A DNA stretch of 64,000 bases from Celeribacter halophilus. Lineage in GTDB: Bacteria; Pseudomonadota; Alphaproteobacteria; Rhodobacterales; Rhodobacteraceae. The translations under genes were made by a program, and so were the position numbers. Position 1 is the first letter of the stretch. Each line of letters starts with the position of its first letter. The stretch covers positions 186,001 to 250,000 of the forward strand of contig NZ_FORY01000005.1 in the NCBI RefSeq assembly GCF_900114135.1, in the 5' to 3' direction. The notes under the pieces were generated by a model, which saw only the letters and a list, made by a program, of their open reading frames with translations, did no database searches and was not told where the DNA came from. This document shows positions 18,258-27,855 of the stretch, one piece after another.

Positions 18258-20066
18258 ATGCCTACCCGTCCCACATCGCGCCTCCTGCGCCTCACCACAG
18301 CCGCCCTCGCCCTGACCACCTCCCCCATGCTCGCACAAGACACCGGCGAGATTTACCTGCTGGATGAAATTGTTGTGTCGGGAAGCCTTGTCCCCGTCGC
18401 CAAAAGCGAAACCGGCGCGACGGTGGAAACGCTTGATGCCGATGAAACGGGCACAGCCGCGCAATCGGTCTCCGATGTGCTCGCCACCTTGCCCGGCGTC
18501 TCCATGAGCCGCAACGGCGGCGTCGGGGCCAGCACCACATTGCGCATCCGCGGCCTCAGTTCCGAATATATTGGTGTGCGCCTCAACGGCATCGACATCA
18601 CCGATACATCCTCGATCAAAACACAATACGATTTTGGCGGGCTGCTGTCCTACGGCGTTTCCTCAATCGAAGTCCTGAAAGGCTCGCAATCCGCGCTTTA
18701 CGGCTCCGAAGCCGTCGCAGGTGTCGTCAGCATGGACACGCTTTCCGGCGAACCCGGCCTGAGCACCACAGTGGAAGCGGGCAGCTACGGCACCTATTCC
18801 GTAGGGGTTTCGGATAAAATCGAAAGCGAAAAGGGCTCTGTTGCCTTCACCCTGTCGCACTACAAAACGGACGGGTTCTCTGCGCGCTCCAGCGACGATG
18901 AAGACGACGGCTACGAAGCCACAACCCTGACCTTCGGTCTTGAGCAAGATGTCAGCGACAGCATAACGCTAGGCCTCTCAGGTTTCTACATTACCTCAGA
19001 CAGTGAATACGACTTATCCAGCACCGACAGCGCCGGCGAGTCCTCCAGCGAGGAAAAAGGGCTGCGCGCCTTCGCCCTCGTGCAAGGCGACAACATCACC
19101 CATGAGTTCAGCGCCATGCTCTTCGATATTGAGCGCAGTTATCCTGGCGGTTATAATGAGGACTTCTCCGGAAAACGGCGCGAACTCGCCTATCTCGGCT
19201 CAACGGACCTCTCCGCTCGCTCCACACTGACCTTCGGCTTTGAGTATACCGAAGAGGAGTTCAACATCGACGGGCTAACCGAAAGCAACAACAACAAAGC
19301 AATAAAGGCAGAATGGCTGCATTCTCCAACCGCTGACCTCAACCTCTCCGCCGCCCTGCGCTATGACAGTCATTCCGATTTTGGCGAGCATATTTCCGGC
19401 CGCCTTGCCGCCGCTTGGGAGGTCGCATCCGACTGGACCCTTCGCGCGGTGCTAGGCACCGGCTTCCGCGCACCGTCCTACTACGAGCGTTTCGGCTACG
19501 GCGGAAATCCCGACTTCAAAGAAGAAACCAGTCGCAGCGCGGAACTGAGTGTCGAACGCCGGTTTATGGGCGACGATTTTGTGAAGGCAACGCTGTTCCA
19601 TACAGAAATCGACAACAAGATTAACTATAACGACGACACTTGGGCATACGAACAAATCAGCACCACCACGTCGCAAGGCATCGAACTGTCCGGTCACTAT
19701 ACCCTTTCCGAGACCTTCTCACTCTTCGGAAACTACACCTACACCGATGCAAAAACAGCTGACGAACGCACAGAGCGGGTGCCGCGTCACGATCTTGTCG
19801 TCGGCATTGACGCTCTCCTGACGGACCGCCTGAGCGGTCAGGTAACACTACAACATGTCGCCGATATCGTCCCAAGCCAATATGCTCCCACAGATCACAA
19901 AGTCGGCGACTACACCCTCTTCAACGCGAGCCTGTCTTACGATCTGACCGACACTGTTCAACTCTATCTGCGGGCCGACAATCTCACGGACGAGGATTAT
20001 GAAACCGCAGGTGGCTTCAACACACCGGGGCGCTCGGCCTATCTCGGTCTCAAAGCGTCGTTCTGA
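18258..20066 (+). CDS. btuB: TonB-dependent cobalamin receptor
   Basis: 602-aa outer-membrane receptor. A signal peptide runs to about residue 26 (ALALTTSPMLAQ), then a TonB box DEIVVSG near 37. The plug domain spans about 50-160 (VSDVLATLPGVSMSRNGGVG, LRIRGLSSEYIGVRLNGIDI, YGSEAVAGVV), followed by a beta-barrel ending in aromatic ...GLKASF. The upstream riboswitch and downstream btuFCD fix the substrate class as a corrinoid. The next gene starts directly after the stop. Confidence 0.92.
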   Translation: MPTRPTSRLLRLTTAALALTTSPMLAQDTGEIYLLDEIVVSGSLVPVAKSETGATVETLDADETGTAAQSVSDVLATLPGVSMSRNGGVGASTTLRIRGLSSEYIGVRLNGIDITDTSSIKTQYDFGGLLSYGVSSIEVLKGSQSALYGSEAVAGVVSMDTLSGEPGLSTTVEAGSYGTYSVGVSDKIESEKGSVAFTLSHYKTDGFSARSSDDEDDGYEATTLTFGLEQDVSDSITLGLSGFYITSDSEYDLSSTDSAGESSSEEKGLRAFALVQGDNITHEFSAMLFDIERSYPGGYNEDFSGKRRELAYLGSTDLSARSTLTFGFEYTEEEFNIDGLTESNNNKAIKAEWLHSPTADLNLSAALRYDSHSDFGEHISGRLAAAWEVASDWTLRAVLGTGFRAPSYYERFGYGGNPDFKEETSRSAELSVERRFMGDDFVKATLFHTEIDNKINYNDDTWAYEQISTTTSQGIELSGHYTLSETFSLFGNYTYTDAKTADERTERVPRHDLVVGIDALLTDRLSGQVTLQHVADIVPSQYAPTDHKVGDYTLFNASLSYDLTDTVQLYLRADNLTDEDYETAGGFNTPGRSAYLGLKASF

Positions 20067-20903
20067 ATGCGAAACTCGGGTGTCATATCCCTCGCCGCCG
20101 CCCTCGCCCTGACGGGGGCGGCGGCGGCTTGTGCCGATGCCACGCCGCAACGTGTCGTGTCGATCAATCTGTGCACCGACCAGCTTGCCATGATGATCGC
20201 CGCGCCGGAGCAGTTGGTGTCGGTCACCACTATGGCACGGGACCCGCGCGCTTCGGTCATGGCAGAGCAAGCCCGCGCCTATCCGACGAACAACGGGCTG
20301 GCCGAAGAGATTTACCTACTGGACCCCGATCTGGTTCTGGCCGGACAGTTCTCCGCGCGGGCCACTGTTTCGATGATGCGCCGCCTCGGGGTGGAGGTGG
20401 TCGAATTCGCCCCCGCGCAGTCTCTGAAGGATGTCTCCGCCAATATGGTGAAGATGGGAGAGGCGCTGGGGCGTGCGGATGTGGCACGCGAGATGGCGGA
20501 CGATTTTGCCCGACACTTGTCCGACATAAATCCGACGCAAGGCCGACGTCCCACAGCGGCCACTTACGCGGTCAACGGCTACACCTCCGGCGCGCAGAGC
20601 CTGTCGGGCGAAATCATCGACACGGCCGGATTTGCCACGCTTGCCGCGCAGTTCGGCCTGCCTGCAGGCGGCTTCGTGCCGCTTGAGGCGCTGGTCATGG
20701 CGGACCCCGATCTGGTGATTTCCGGAGCCGACTATCCGGGCACCGCCCGCGCCGAGGAGGTGCTCTCGCACCCGGCATTGACCCGTCTCACGGGCGGGCA
20801 TATGCCCATGCAGGACAAGGACTGGATTTGCGGTTTGCCCTCTGTGCTGGACGCCATCGGAGAGTTGCGTGCAGAGCGGGAAAAACTGGAGCAGGATGAA
20901 TGA
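20067..20903 (+). CDS. btuF: Cobalamin-binding periplasmic protein
   Basis: 278-aa ABC-transporter receptor of the BtuF/FepB helical-backbone family. The signal peptide is ALALTGAAAACADA at about residues 11-24. Core segments are RVVSINLCTDQLAMMIA, YLLDPDLVLAGQ and a C-terminal lobe ALVMADPDLVISG. The start codon abuts the btuB stop and the stop overlaps the btuC start (ATGA), so the operon is translationally coupled. It delivers corrinoid from BtuB to BtuCD. Confidence 0.9.
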   Translation: MRNSGVISLAAALALTGAAAACADATPQRVVSINLCTDQLAMMIAAPEQLVSVTTMARDPRASVMAEQARAYPTNNGLAEEIYLLDPDLVLAGQFSARATVSMMRRLGVEVVEFAPAQSLKDVSANMVKMGEALGRADVAREMADDFARHLSDINPTQGRRPTAATYAVNGYTSGAQSLSGEIIDTAGFATLAAQFGLPAGGFVPLEALVMADPDLVISGADYPGTARAEEVLSHPALTRLTGGHMPMQDKDWICGLPSVLDAIGELRAEREKLEQDE

Positions 20904-21883
20904 CTTACCCGAGGCTTATCGTCGTTCTGACTCTGCTGGTTGCTGGGCTTTTTATGGCCTCGTTGCTGGTCGGTGTGGCGGATGTGTCCGTGATGGACAG
21001 CCTTGCCGCGCTGTTTGGAGGCGGTGAGGGGCCGCTGCCGATCGTGATGCGCGAGATCCGTCTGCCGCGGACCATTCTGGGCGTGATGGTGGGGGTGAGC
21101 CTCGGCCTGTCGGGGGCCGCGATGCAGGGCTATCTACGCAATCCTCTGGCCGAACCGGGCGTGATCGGCATCTCCGCCTCCGCCGCACTGGGCGCCGTGA
21201 TCGCGCTCCAGAGCGGTCTGGCCGCGCTCTTCGCACTGGCCCTCCCCCTCGCCGCCCTGACCGGCGCCGCCCTCTGCGTCCTCCTCATCCTCCTGCTCGC
21301 CGGCTCCGGCGGCACCCTCTCCCTGATCCTCGCGGGAATCGCCGTGTCCGCCCTATCCTCGGCCCTCACGGCGCTGGTGCTCAACCTCTCGCCAAACCCT
21401 TTTGCTGCCAATGAAATTGTCTTCTGGATGATGGGATCGCTTGCGGATCGTTCGTTTCTACACGTCTGGACTGCCCTGCCTGTGATGCTGGTCGGATGGG
21501 CCCTGCTCGCCTTCACAGGACGCGGCATCGACCGGTTGACTTTGGGCGAAGAAGCCGCCGCCACAATGGGTATCAATCTCAAGCGTTTGCGCCTGATCCT
21601 CGTCGGCGGCGTGGCGGCCTCAGTTGGTGCGGCCACGGCCGTTGCAGGAGCCGTCGGCTTTGTCGGGCTGGTCGTGCCCCATGTGCTGCGCCCGCTGGTC
21701 GGTGCCCGCCCTGCCCGCCTCCTGCTCACCTCTGCACTGGGCGGAGCGGCTCTGGTCTTGACTGCAGACATTGCAGTGCGGCTGATCCTGCCCGGACGCG
21801 ACCTCAAACTGGGCGTGTTGATGGCACTGGTCGGTGCGCCGGTGTTCTTCCATCTGATCTGGCGGATGCGGGGGCGCTCATGA
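20900..21883 (+). CDS. btuC: Cobalamin ABC transporter permease
   Basis: 327-aa inner-membrane FecCD/BtuC permease with about ten hydrophobic segments. The family motifs LRNPLAEPGVIGISASAALGA (substrate-gate region) and LGEEAAATMGINLKRLR (coupling helix contacting the ATPase) are present, as is GAVGFVGLVVPHVLRPLVG. Four-base overlaps with btuF and btuD place it in the riboswitch-controlled operon. Confidence 0.92.
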   Translation: MTYPRLIVVLTLLVAGLFMASLLVGVADVSVMDSLAALFGGGEGPLPIVMREIRLPRTILGVMVGVSLGLSGAAMQGYLRNPLAEPGVIGISASAALGAVIALQSGLAALFALALPLAALTGAALCVLLILLLAGSGGTLSLILAGIAVSALSSALTALVLNLSPNPFAANEIVFWMMGSLADRSFLHVWTALPVMLVGWALLAFTGRGIDRLTLGEEAAATMGINLKRLRLILVGGVAASVGAATAVAGAVGFVGLVVPHVLRPLVGARPARLLLTSALGGAALVLTADIAVRLILPGRDLKLGVLMALVGAPVFFHLIWRMRGRS

Positions 21884-22623
21884 GCTTGCTCACCACTCAC
21901 AACCTGACCGTCAGACATGGCGCGCGCGTCACGCTCAATCATGCGTCTCTAACAGTCGAACCGGGCGAGTTCGTAGGGCTCATCGGCCCGAATGGCGCAG
22001 GCAAATCCACGCTGCTCCGTGCCGCTCTCGGCCTCATTACCGCAGAGGGTGACAGCTCGCTCGCCAAGCTCTCCTCCGCCCAAAGAGCCAAGGCCGTCGC
22101 ATGGTTGCCCCAAGCCCGCGAGATCGCATGGCCGGTGCGGGTCGCGCATCTTGTTTCTCTGGCGCAAAACGAACGCGAAGACGCGCCCGAAGTCCTTGCA
22201 GCATTGGCGCGCATGGACCTGACAGCCCTCGCGGACCGCAAGGCCACAGGGCTTTCGGGCGGCGAACAGGCCCGTGTGCTGATTGCCCGTGCGCTGGCAC
22301 AGGACACGCCGCTTTTACTGGCCGACGAACCGACCGCAGGTCTTGATCCGGCGCATCAGATCGCCTGTATGGAGACGTTTTCCGGCATCGCTAAGGACGG
22401 CCGCGCGGTTGTCGCATCGCTTCATGATCTGGGACTGGCCGCCCGTCATTGCACGCGCCTTGTGGTGATCCACGCGGGCCGGATCGTCGCGGACGGCCCC
22501 CCGCGCCATGTCCTGACCGAAGCGCTCCTGTCAGAGGTCTTCTCCATCCGCTGCTATATCTCGGACGCCGCCGAAGGGCTTGTGGTGCAACCTCTCGGAC
22601 AAATCACGCAGGACGACGCATGA
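21880..22623 (+). CDS. btuD: Cobalamin ABC transporter ATPase
   Basis: 247-aa ABC ATPase. Walker A GPNGAGKST at about 33-41, signature LSGGEQARV, Walker B LLLADEP, D-loop AGLDP and switch His in VASLHDLG. The ATG at 21880 overlaps the btuC stop; a longer in-frame ORF upstream is only the shadow of btuC. It energises BtuC. Confidence 0.92.
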   Translation: MSLLTTHNLTVRHGARVTLNHASLTVEPGEFVGLIGPNGAGKSTLLRAALGLITAEGDSSLAKLSSAQRAKAVAWLPQAREIAWPVRVAHLVSLAQNEREDAPEVLAALARMDLTALADRKATGLSGGEQARVLIARALAQDTPLLLADEPTAGLDPAHQIACMETFSGIAKDGRAVVASLHDLGLAARHCTRLVVIHAGRIVADGPPRHVLTEALLSEVFSIRCYISDAAEGLVVQPLGQITQDDA

Positions 22624-23306
22624 CCCCGCCCCTGCTGCTCCCCCGTCTTGATCCCCCTTGGCTCGTCGCCGAACTGGGCACCTCCCTGCGCGTGCTGAGC
22701 TTTGCCCCCTATCGCTCCGGTTTCGTCATGGCCGAGAGGATCGTCTGGCGCGAATTGCGCAATGCCGACCTGCCCGTGGACCTTGCCGTTTCCGACTGGG
22801 TCACGGCGGAGATGACCGAGGCAGGACATACAGAAGCGGTGGGTATGCTCACCTCCCGCGATGTCACGAAATTCCAGCGCAAAGAGACGCGTGTCGAAAG
22901 TGCCCGCGTGGCCGCCATCGCCACGGTCGGGCTGGGCAACGCCGAACGCATCGGCACCCGCACGCCCCGCGACTGGTCCTTTGAACGCTACGGGACCATC
23001 AACATCGCGGTGCAGATAGCCGAAGGGCTGACCGAAGCCGCCCAGATCGAAGCCCTGAGCATCGCAACACAGGCCCGCACAGCCGCCGTGGTGGGCGCCG
23101 GATTACGGTTGCCTCACGGCCCTGTCACAGGCACCGGCACAGATTGCATAGCCATCGCCGCACCAAAAGGCGACACAGCCTATGCAGGGCTCCACACGGC
23201 TTTGGGAGAAGCCATAGGCGCAGCGGTCTACCAGACTGTCGCCGAAGGGGCCGCCGTATGGATCAAGGAAAATCCGGAAATGATGCGCAACGTATTCGGC
23301 GCATGA
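22620..23306 (+). CDS. cbiZ: Adenosylcobinamide amidohydrolase
   Basis: 228-aa CbiZ-family enzyme, which cuts the aminopropanol side chain of adenosylcobinamide to give adenosylcobyric acid for rebuilding cobalamin. Family segments seen: VSDWVTAEMTEAGHTEAVGM, GMLTSRDVTKF, and the C-terminal GTGTDCIAIAAPKG followed by AGLHTALGEAIG. Its ATG overlaps the btuD stop. Fusion of salvage to the uptake operon implies that the cell imports incomplete or foreign corrinoids and remodels them. Confidence 0.88.
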   Translation: MTPPLLLPRLDPPWLVAELGTSLRVLSFAPYRSGFVMAERIVWRELRNADLPVDLAVSDWVTAEMTEAGHTEAVGMLTSRDVTKFQRKETRVESARVAAIATVGLGNAERIGTRTPRDWSFERYGTINIAVQIAEGLTEAAQIEALSIATQARTAAVVGAGLRLPHGPVTGTGTDCIAIAAPKGDTAYAGLHTALGEAIGAAVYQTVAEGAAVWIKENPEMMRNVFGA

Positions 23307-23537
23307 TGACGCCCGCGAAAGGGGGCACCGCGTAGATTCGGAGCGGTGTGTCAGAAGGGTCGCAGAACGAACGAGACGAACCATGACGAACCGCCTCGCA
23401 GATGGGACGTGTTCCCTGTCTTTCCAATCACATTTTTGTAGGACGGTTTGCTTTCAAACCACCACAACATTTTGTGGACATTGGCTTCATATTATTGGCG
23501 TCAGGTTTGGTCACTTCCTGTAAAACGAGGATCGAAA

Positions 23538-23675
23538 ATGACCATCCACACAATCGCACTTGTTCTTGGAATCATCGGCATAAGTTGTTTGGCCGGATGC
23601 TTTCCGCCATTTGTTGCCCCCGTTGCAGCTCCGGCCCCTGCCGCTCCTGCGGTCGTGGTGGTTCCTGCGCCGTAA
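23538..23675 (+). CDS. Small proline/alanine-rich lipoprotein
   Basis: 45-aa ORF with CGAGG about 7 bp before the ATG. An N-terminal hydrophobic stretch ends in a lipobox-like CLAGC at about residues 17-21, followed by a short Pro/Ala/Val tail. It is probably an entericidin-like or orphan outer-membrane lipoprotein; function unknown. It stands alone between cbiZ and the first histidine kinase. The flanking 231- and 246-bp gaps hold nothing else I can support. Confidence 0.55.
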   Translation: MTIHTIALVLGIIGISCLAGCFPPFVAPVAAPAPAAPAVVVVPAP

Positions 23676-23921
23676 TCCGACCCCATCACTCCATGCATTC
23701 GAGAGAGGGCGGGTTGCCGTAATCCGCCCCATCAAACAAGAAACCACCGCGTCGCGCTGGTATAATGGTTTCGGCTGACATAGGTTTCCACTGCGCACAG
23801 AGAGGCTTTGGAGGCAAGACGTATCGGAGGAATTGTGCTCACTGTGCCACAGCTGACCGAACTCTGTGCGAGAACATATCCTCTACACTCTCTTTGCACA
23901 TTTCTCTGGAAACGCATCGGT

Positions 23922-25451
23922 ATGATCAAGTTAGAAAACTCTCTGACCCTGCGTATTTTCACGGCCATTGCCGCCACGGCGATCCTGATGATTGGCGTCA
24001 TGGCCCTAACCGCCACCTTGTCGATCCGCAAAGGCTTTGCCACGCATCTTTTGCGCACGGAATTGTCCCGTATGGCACCACTTCGCAAGACACTTGCGGA
24101 AGTTTACGCCCAGAACGACGGAGTTTGGCCCTCCTTCGGTCCGCCAGAAATCTGGACGGAGTTTCTCATGGAGGAACTTTCCGGAAGAGGGAACAAAGTT
24201 CCACTTCCTCCCTTTATGTCCGGACAGAGACCGCCGCCAAACGAGCCGCCTCACGGTGGCCCCATGCCGGATCAGGTCGGTGTTGACCCACGTTCAACGG
24301 ACGCTATAGCGCAGAATGAATTTCCACCAATTGACGAGAGCACCCTAAGCGGTCCGCCCCATGCGCGCCTTGTGCTCTATGATGCAGACGGCACCCTGAT
24401 TGCAGGGGCGCGTTCCGACAACGAGCTTTTCGAGCGCAGCCCGATCTGTCTCGACAATGCGTGCGACACACAACCTGTCATCGGCTATCTCGGCCTGAGC
24501 GCCCCGATCAATGCCATCACGGCAACCGATCAGTTTTTCCTTTCCCGACAGTATTTCTCTCTCGGCGTGACGGCCCTTGTGGCCTTGATCCTGTCCGGTC
24601 TGGTCGCATTCCCTGTCACACGCCGCATTCTGGAGCCGATCAAATCACTGGAGACAGGCGCCAAACGACTGGCCAACGGTGCCTATGACTCGCGCATTCC
24701 ACCTCACGGAGATGATGAGCTCGGGCAGTTGATCTCCCATTACAACGTCTTGGCGGAAACGCTGGAACGCAAAACACAAGCCGAGCGCACATGGATTTCC
24801 AACACCAGCCATGAATTGCAGACCCCGATCGCCGTGCTCGGCGCCCAGATTGAAGCCATTCAAGACGGCATTCGCCAGCCGGACGAAAAGACGCTCTCGG
24901 AAATGCACGCAACCCTTGCCCGACTATCGCAGCTTGTCTCAGATCTGAAAATTCTGAGCTTTGCCAATGAGGGCGAACTGATCACCCACACGCAACGATT
25001 GAACCTTGCAGACCTCATCTCGGAACATCTGACCACCTTACAGCCGCTGTTTGAACGGAGCGGAATATCGGTGGAGACGAGCTTGCCGGAAGCAGCCTAT
25101 ATCGAGGGCGATCCGCATCGTATGTCACAGGTGATCGAGAACATCTTGCAAAACACCCTGCGCTATACTGATGCGCCGGGGCGGTTGAAACTGTCGCTGC
25201 ACTCTGAAAAAGACAGACTGATCTGCCTGTTTGAGGACAGCGCACCTGCGCCTGAAGCCGAGCAAATCCCGCACCTTTTTGACCGGTTCTATCGCGCCGA
25301 GTCTTCGCGCGCACGCGCGCTTGGGGGATCAGGCCTTGGCCTGTCGATCACTCAGGCGATTGTTGTCGCGCACAATGGAACCATTCACGCTGAGACATCC
25401 GGTCTGGGTGGCTTGCGTATTGTCATCACTTTGCCGGAGCTTTCTTCATGA
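23922..25451 (+). CDS. BaeS-like sensor histidine kinase
   Basis: 509-aa membrane kinase. TM1 is at about residues 10-30, then a periplasmic sensor region of about 170 residues rich in Pro (PPFMSGQRPPPNEPPHGGP), TM2 near 210, and HAMP (RRILEPIKSLETGAKRLANG). The H-box is SHELQTPIAVL with His297, then N-box VIENILQNTLRYT and G-box GGSGLGLSITQ. The first ATP-lid motif reads EDSAPAP, as in BaeS-type envelope-stress kinases. The start at 23922 gives a short cytoplasmic N-terminus; upstream ATG 23808 would add an unlikely leader. It overlaps the response regulator by 4 bp. Confidence 0.87.
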   Translation: MIKLENSLTLRIFTAIAATAILMIGVMALTATLSIRKGFATHLLRTELSRMAPLRKTLAEVYAQNDGVWPSFGPPEIWTEFLMEELSGRGNKVPLPPFMSGQRPPPNEPPHGGPMPDQVGVDPRSTDAIAQNEFPPIDESTLSGPPHARLVLYDADGTLIAGARSDNELFERSPICLDNACDTQPVIGYLGLSAPINAITATDQFFLSRQYFSLGVTALVALILSGLVAFPVTRRILEPIKSLETGAKRLANGAYDSRIPPHGDDELGQLISHYNVLAETLERKTQAERTWISNTSHELQTPIAVLGAQIEAIQDGIRQPDEKTLSEMHATLARLSQLVSDLKILSFANEGELITHTQRLNLADLISEHLTTLQPLFERSGISVETSLPEAAYIEGDPHRMSQVIENILQNTLRYTDAPGRLKLSLHSEKDRLICLFEDSAPAPEAEQIPHLFDRFYRAESSRARALGGSGLGLSITQAIVVAHNGTIHAETSGLGGLRIVITLPELSS

Positions 25452-26131
25452 CCTCCCCTCGCATTCTCATTGTCGAAGATGAAATTGCCCTTGCGGAAAT
25501 TGTTCGCGATTACCTTCTGGCCGATGGTATGGCGGTAGATCATCTGCCGGACGGTGGAGAAGCGGTCGCACAGATTTGTTCCGGCAGCTATGATCTGGTC
25601 ATTCTGGACCTCATGCTTCCCAAAGTGGACGGATTGACCATTTGCCGCGAAGTGCGAGCCAGCAATACAACCCCGATCATCATGACCACCGCCAAGGTCG
25701 AAGAAATCGATCGACTGCTAGGCCTTGAGCTTGGTGCGGACGATTACCTATGCAAACCGTACTCCCCAAGAGAACTTGTCGCGCGCACCCGTGCCGTTCT
25801 GCGCAGATCACAAGCACCGCAAGCACCTCAAGCGGCCAGTGATAGTAACAAAGGACTGTTCGTCGATCATGACCGGTGGCGTGTAACCTTGGATGGTCAG
25901 AACCTTGACCTGACACGGCGGGAATTCAAAATTCTGGCCACTCTTCATGCCCATCCGGGAAGGGTCTATTCCCGCGACCAACTCTTGGCGTTGGCTTTTC
26001 CCGATGATGCTGATGTCTATGATCGCACAGTCGACAGCCACATCCGCAACATCCGCCGCAAATGCGAGGCGGTTTCAGACTGGAATCCGGTGCGGTCCGT
26101 CTATGGTGTCGGATATGCGTTTGAAGACTAA
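25448..26131 (+). CDS. OmpR-family response regulator (BaeR-like)
   Basis: 227-aa regulator. The receiver domain is at 1-120 with acidic pocket E10-D11, phospho-acceptor D54 (VILDLMLP) and the conserved Thr/Lys strands (MTTAKVEE, CKPYSPREL). A winged-helix effector spans about 135-225 (LTRREFKILATLHAHPGRVY, VDSHIRNIRRK). It is coupled by ATGA to the kinase. The gene just downstream, for a secreted cysteine protein, is preceded by an 11-bp-periodic repeat that suits this regulator type. Confidence 0.9.
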   Translation: MTSPRILIVEDEIALAEIVRDYLLADGMAVDHLPDGGEAVAQICSGSYDLVILDLMLPKVDGLTICREVRASNTTPIIMTTAKVEEIDRLLGLELGADDYLCKPYSPRELVARTRAVLRRSQAPQAPQAASDSNKGLFVDHDRWRVTLDGQNLDLTRREFKILATLHAHPGRVYSRDQLLALAFPDDADVYDRTVDSHIRNIRRKCEAVSDWNPVRSVYGVGYAFED

Positions 26132-26244
26132 GGATCAAGGGCGCAGCCATGCCTCACATTCATGCCAACCGGCTTTAGCAGCCCTCCTGTAAATTCCGTT
26201 GCGCCGCTGTGTTTATCCACCAACAAAGCGTGTTTTTTGTCAAT

Positions 26245-26281
26245 CTGCATCAAAACTGCAAATTTGCTGCAATCTTACTGC
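26245..26281 (+). promoter_or_regulatory. Four direct CTGC(A) repeats at exact 11-bp spacing
   Basis: CTGCA occurs at 26245, 26256 and 26267, and CTGCG at 26278: one helical turn apart each. The array lies about 56 bp upstream of the gene at 26337. OmpR-family regulators bind direct repeats of this period, so it is a candidate box for the adjacent BaeR-like protein. Confidence 0.5.
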
Positions 26282-26336
26282 GCATAGAGGGCGCATACCG
26301 GATGCATCGAAACAGAATGCACAACGAGAGGCACAA

Positions 26337-26639
26337 ATGAACACGCAGACCTTCCTTCTCACCGCAACCTTGGCTCTGACCAGCGGCCTTGCGGCCCAAG
26401 CAGAAACACGCACCATGGATTTTGCAAGCACAGCCGACGGCTATCTGATCCTTGCGCAATCCTCGGGTGGACAGCAACAACGCCCGCCGAGCGAAGCGAT
26501 GGATGCCTGTTCCGGCAAGTCTTCGGGTGCCTCCTGCAGCTTCTCGGGTCGCGATGGAGAATCCATGTCCGGCACCTGTAGCTCACCTGATTCAAACGCC
26601 CCTCTGGCTTGCACTCCCGAAGGCGGACCGCGCAGCTAA
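26337..26639 (+). CDS. Small secreted four-cysteine protein
   Basis: 100-aa protein with a clear signal peptide (TATLALTSGLAAQA, cleavage near residue 22) and a compact Ser/Gly-rich domain with four cysteines (DACSGK, ASCSFSGRDGE, SGTCSS, LACTPE), likely two disulfides in the periplasm. The CxGKxxGxxCSFxxRDG pattern recurs in small marine-bacterial periplasmic proteins, to my recollection without assigned function. It precedes the YHYH gene by 23 bp and probably shares its promoter. Confidence 0.75.
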   Translation: MNTQTFLLTATLALTSGLAAQAETRTMDFASTADGYLILAQSSGGQQQRPPSEAMDACSGKSSGASCSFSGRDGESMSGTCSSPDSNAPLACTPEGGPRS

Positions 26640-26662
26640 CGCCGCCCCGAAAGGAACCCTAT

Positions 26663-27841
26663 ATGCCGACCCAGTTTTCCGTCCTCTCGCTCTTGCGACA
26701 TGGCACAATCGTTTTGATGGTGCCTTCAGCGGCGATGGCCCACACAGACCTCTCGCGGTTTGAAGACAATATCTTCACCAGCGCCCCCGAAGTCGTGTCT
26801 TGCGCGCTTGAGGACGGGACCGAAGCATCCTGCTATAAAATCACCGTCAACTATCTGCCGGAAGGACTGGATATCGGTCCCTTTTGTCCGGTCACAATCG
26901 ACGATGAAGGCGGTCTTTGGGATTGGGACGGAGAAAATGCCAAGCTCTACCGGATCGACAAAGACTTCCTGACTATGCTTGACGAACTGGGCTATCGCTT
27001 TTTTGACGAGGACGGCAATGTCTACATCGTAGACAATGCCAATACCCGCCCCGAAGCCGATCATGCCTGTATCAATGTGACGGCAGATCCCGATGTCACC
27101 GTGACGATGCTTCTGCCCATCGATCCGAAAATGGCCGAAGAACCCGAAGAGATTGGCACCGTGGGTAAAGTTGGTGTTGCACTGGACGGTGTTCCCGTTT
27201 TTGCAGATGCGCCCAGTGTGCTGGACACAGGTCATATGCCTGCGCTTGATCTGTGCGGCGGCCATATTGATCCCGGCGGCTGGTATCATTGGCATGCAAC
27301 AGCCACGGATGTGAAGACCGTATTCGAAACCGAAGGCGTAGATGCCCACTGTCACCTTGAGCAGGATAAAACAGCACAGTTCGGTTACGCTTTTGACGGC
27401 TATCCCATGTTCGGCAGCGCTGAAGAAGATGGCTCCAAACCGGAAGACCTCGACACATGCAATGGTCATGTCGGGGAAACCTCACTTGGTATCACCTATC
27501 ACTACCACGCTTCCGAAGACTTCCCGAACCTGCCTCCCTGTTTGGTGGGTGTGCAGGCACAGGACAACTTCACCACCACAGCGTCCGTCGGCATCGGCGC
27601 CCCGCGCGGCGAGGATATGGGACATGCGGCAGGTCACGAAGGCACCATTGGAGCTGGTCACATGAACACCCCGCCGGGATTTGATGAAGCGGCCGAAAAA
27701 CTCGGCGTGACCGCGACAGAACTTTTGCAGGCGCTCATATCGTCCAGCCAGGATCGTCCTGATCTTGCGATGGCGGCTGAAACGCTGGGTGTCAGCGAGA
27801 AGGCTTTGACCGAAGCCCTCCCCCAACCTCCGCGCCAATAG
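26663..27841 (+). CDS. YHYH-domain secreted protein 1
   Basis: 392-aa exported protein. The signal peptide runs to about residue 26 (GTIVLMVPSAAMA). The YHYH domain spans about 170-300, with WYHWHAT, GYAFDGYPMFG and ITYHYHASED, His-rich motifs suggestive of metal binding; six or more cysteines point to disulfides. The C-terminal 70 residues form two short helical repeats (EAAEKLGVTATELLQAL, MAAETLGVSEKALTEAL). AAAGGA precedes the ATG. Function is unknown; the neighbourhood links YHYH proteins with envelope-stress type regulation. Confidence 0.82.
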   Translation: MPTQFSVLSLLRHGTIVLMVPSAAMAHTDLSRFEDNIFTSAPEVVSCALEDGTEASCYKITVNYLPEGLDIGPFCPVTIDDEGGLWDWDGENAKLYRIDKDFLTMLDELGYRFFDEDGNVYIVDNANTRPEADHACINVTADPDVTVTMLLPIDPKMAEEPEEIGTVGKVGVALDGVPVFADAPSVLDTGHMPALDLCGGHIDPGGWYHWHATATDVKTVFETEGVDAHCHLEQDKTAQFGYAFDGYPMFGSAEEDGSKPEDLDTCNGHVGETSLGITYHYHASEDFPNLPPCLVGVQAQDNFTTTASVGIGAPRGEDMGHAAGHEGTIGAGHMNTPPGFDEAAEKLGVTATELLQALISSSQDRPDLAMAAETLGVSEKALTEALPQPPRQ

Positions 27842-27855
27842 GATCGGAGAAGAAT

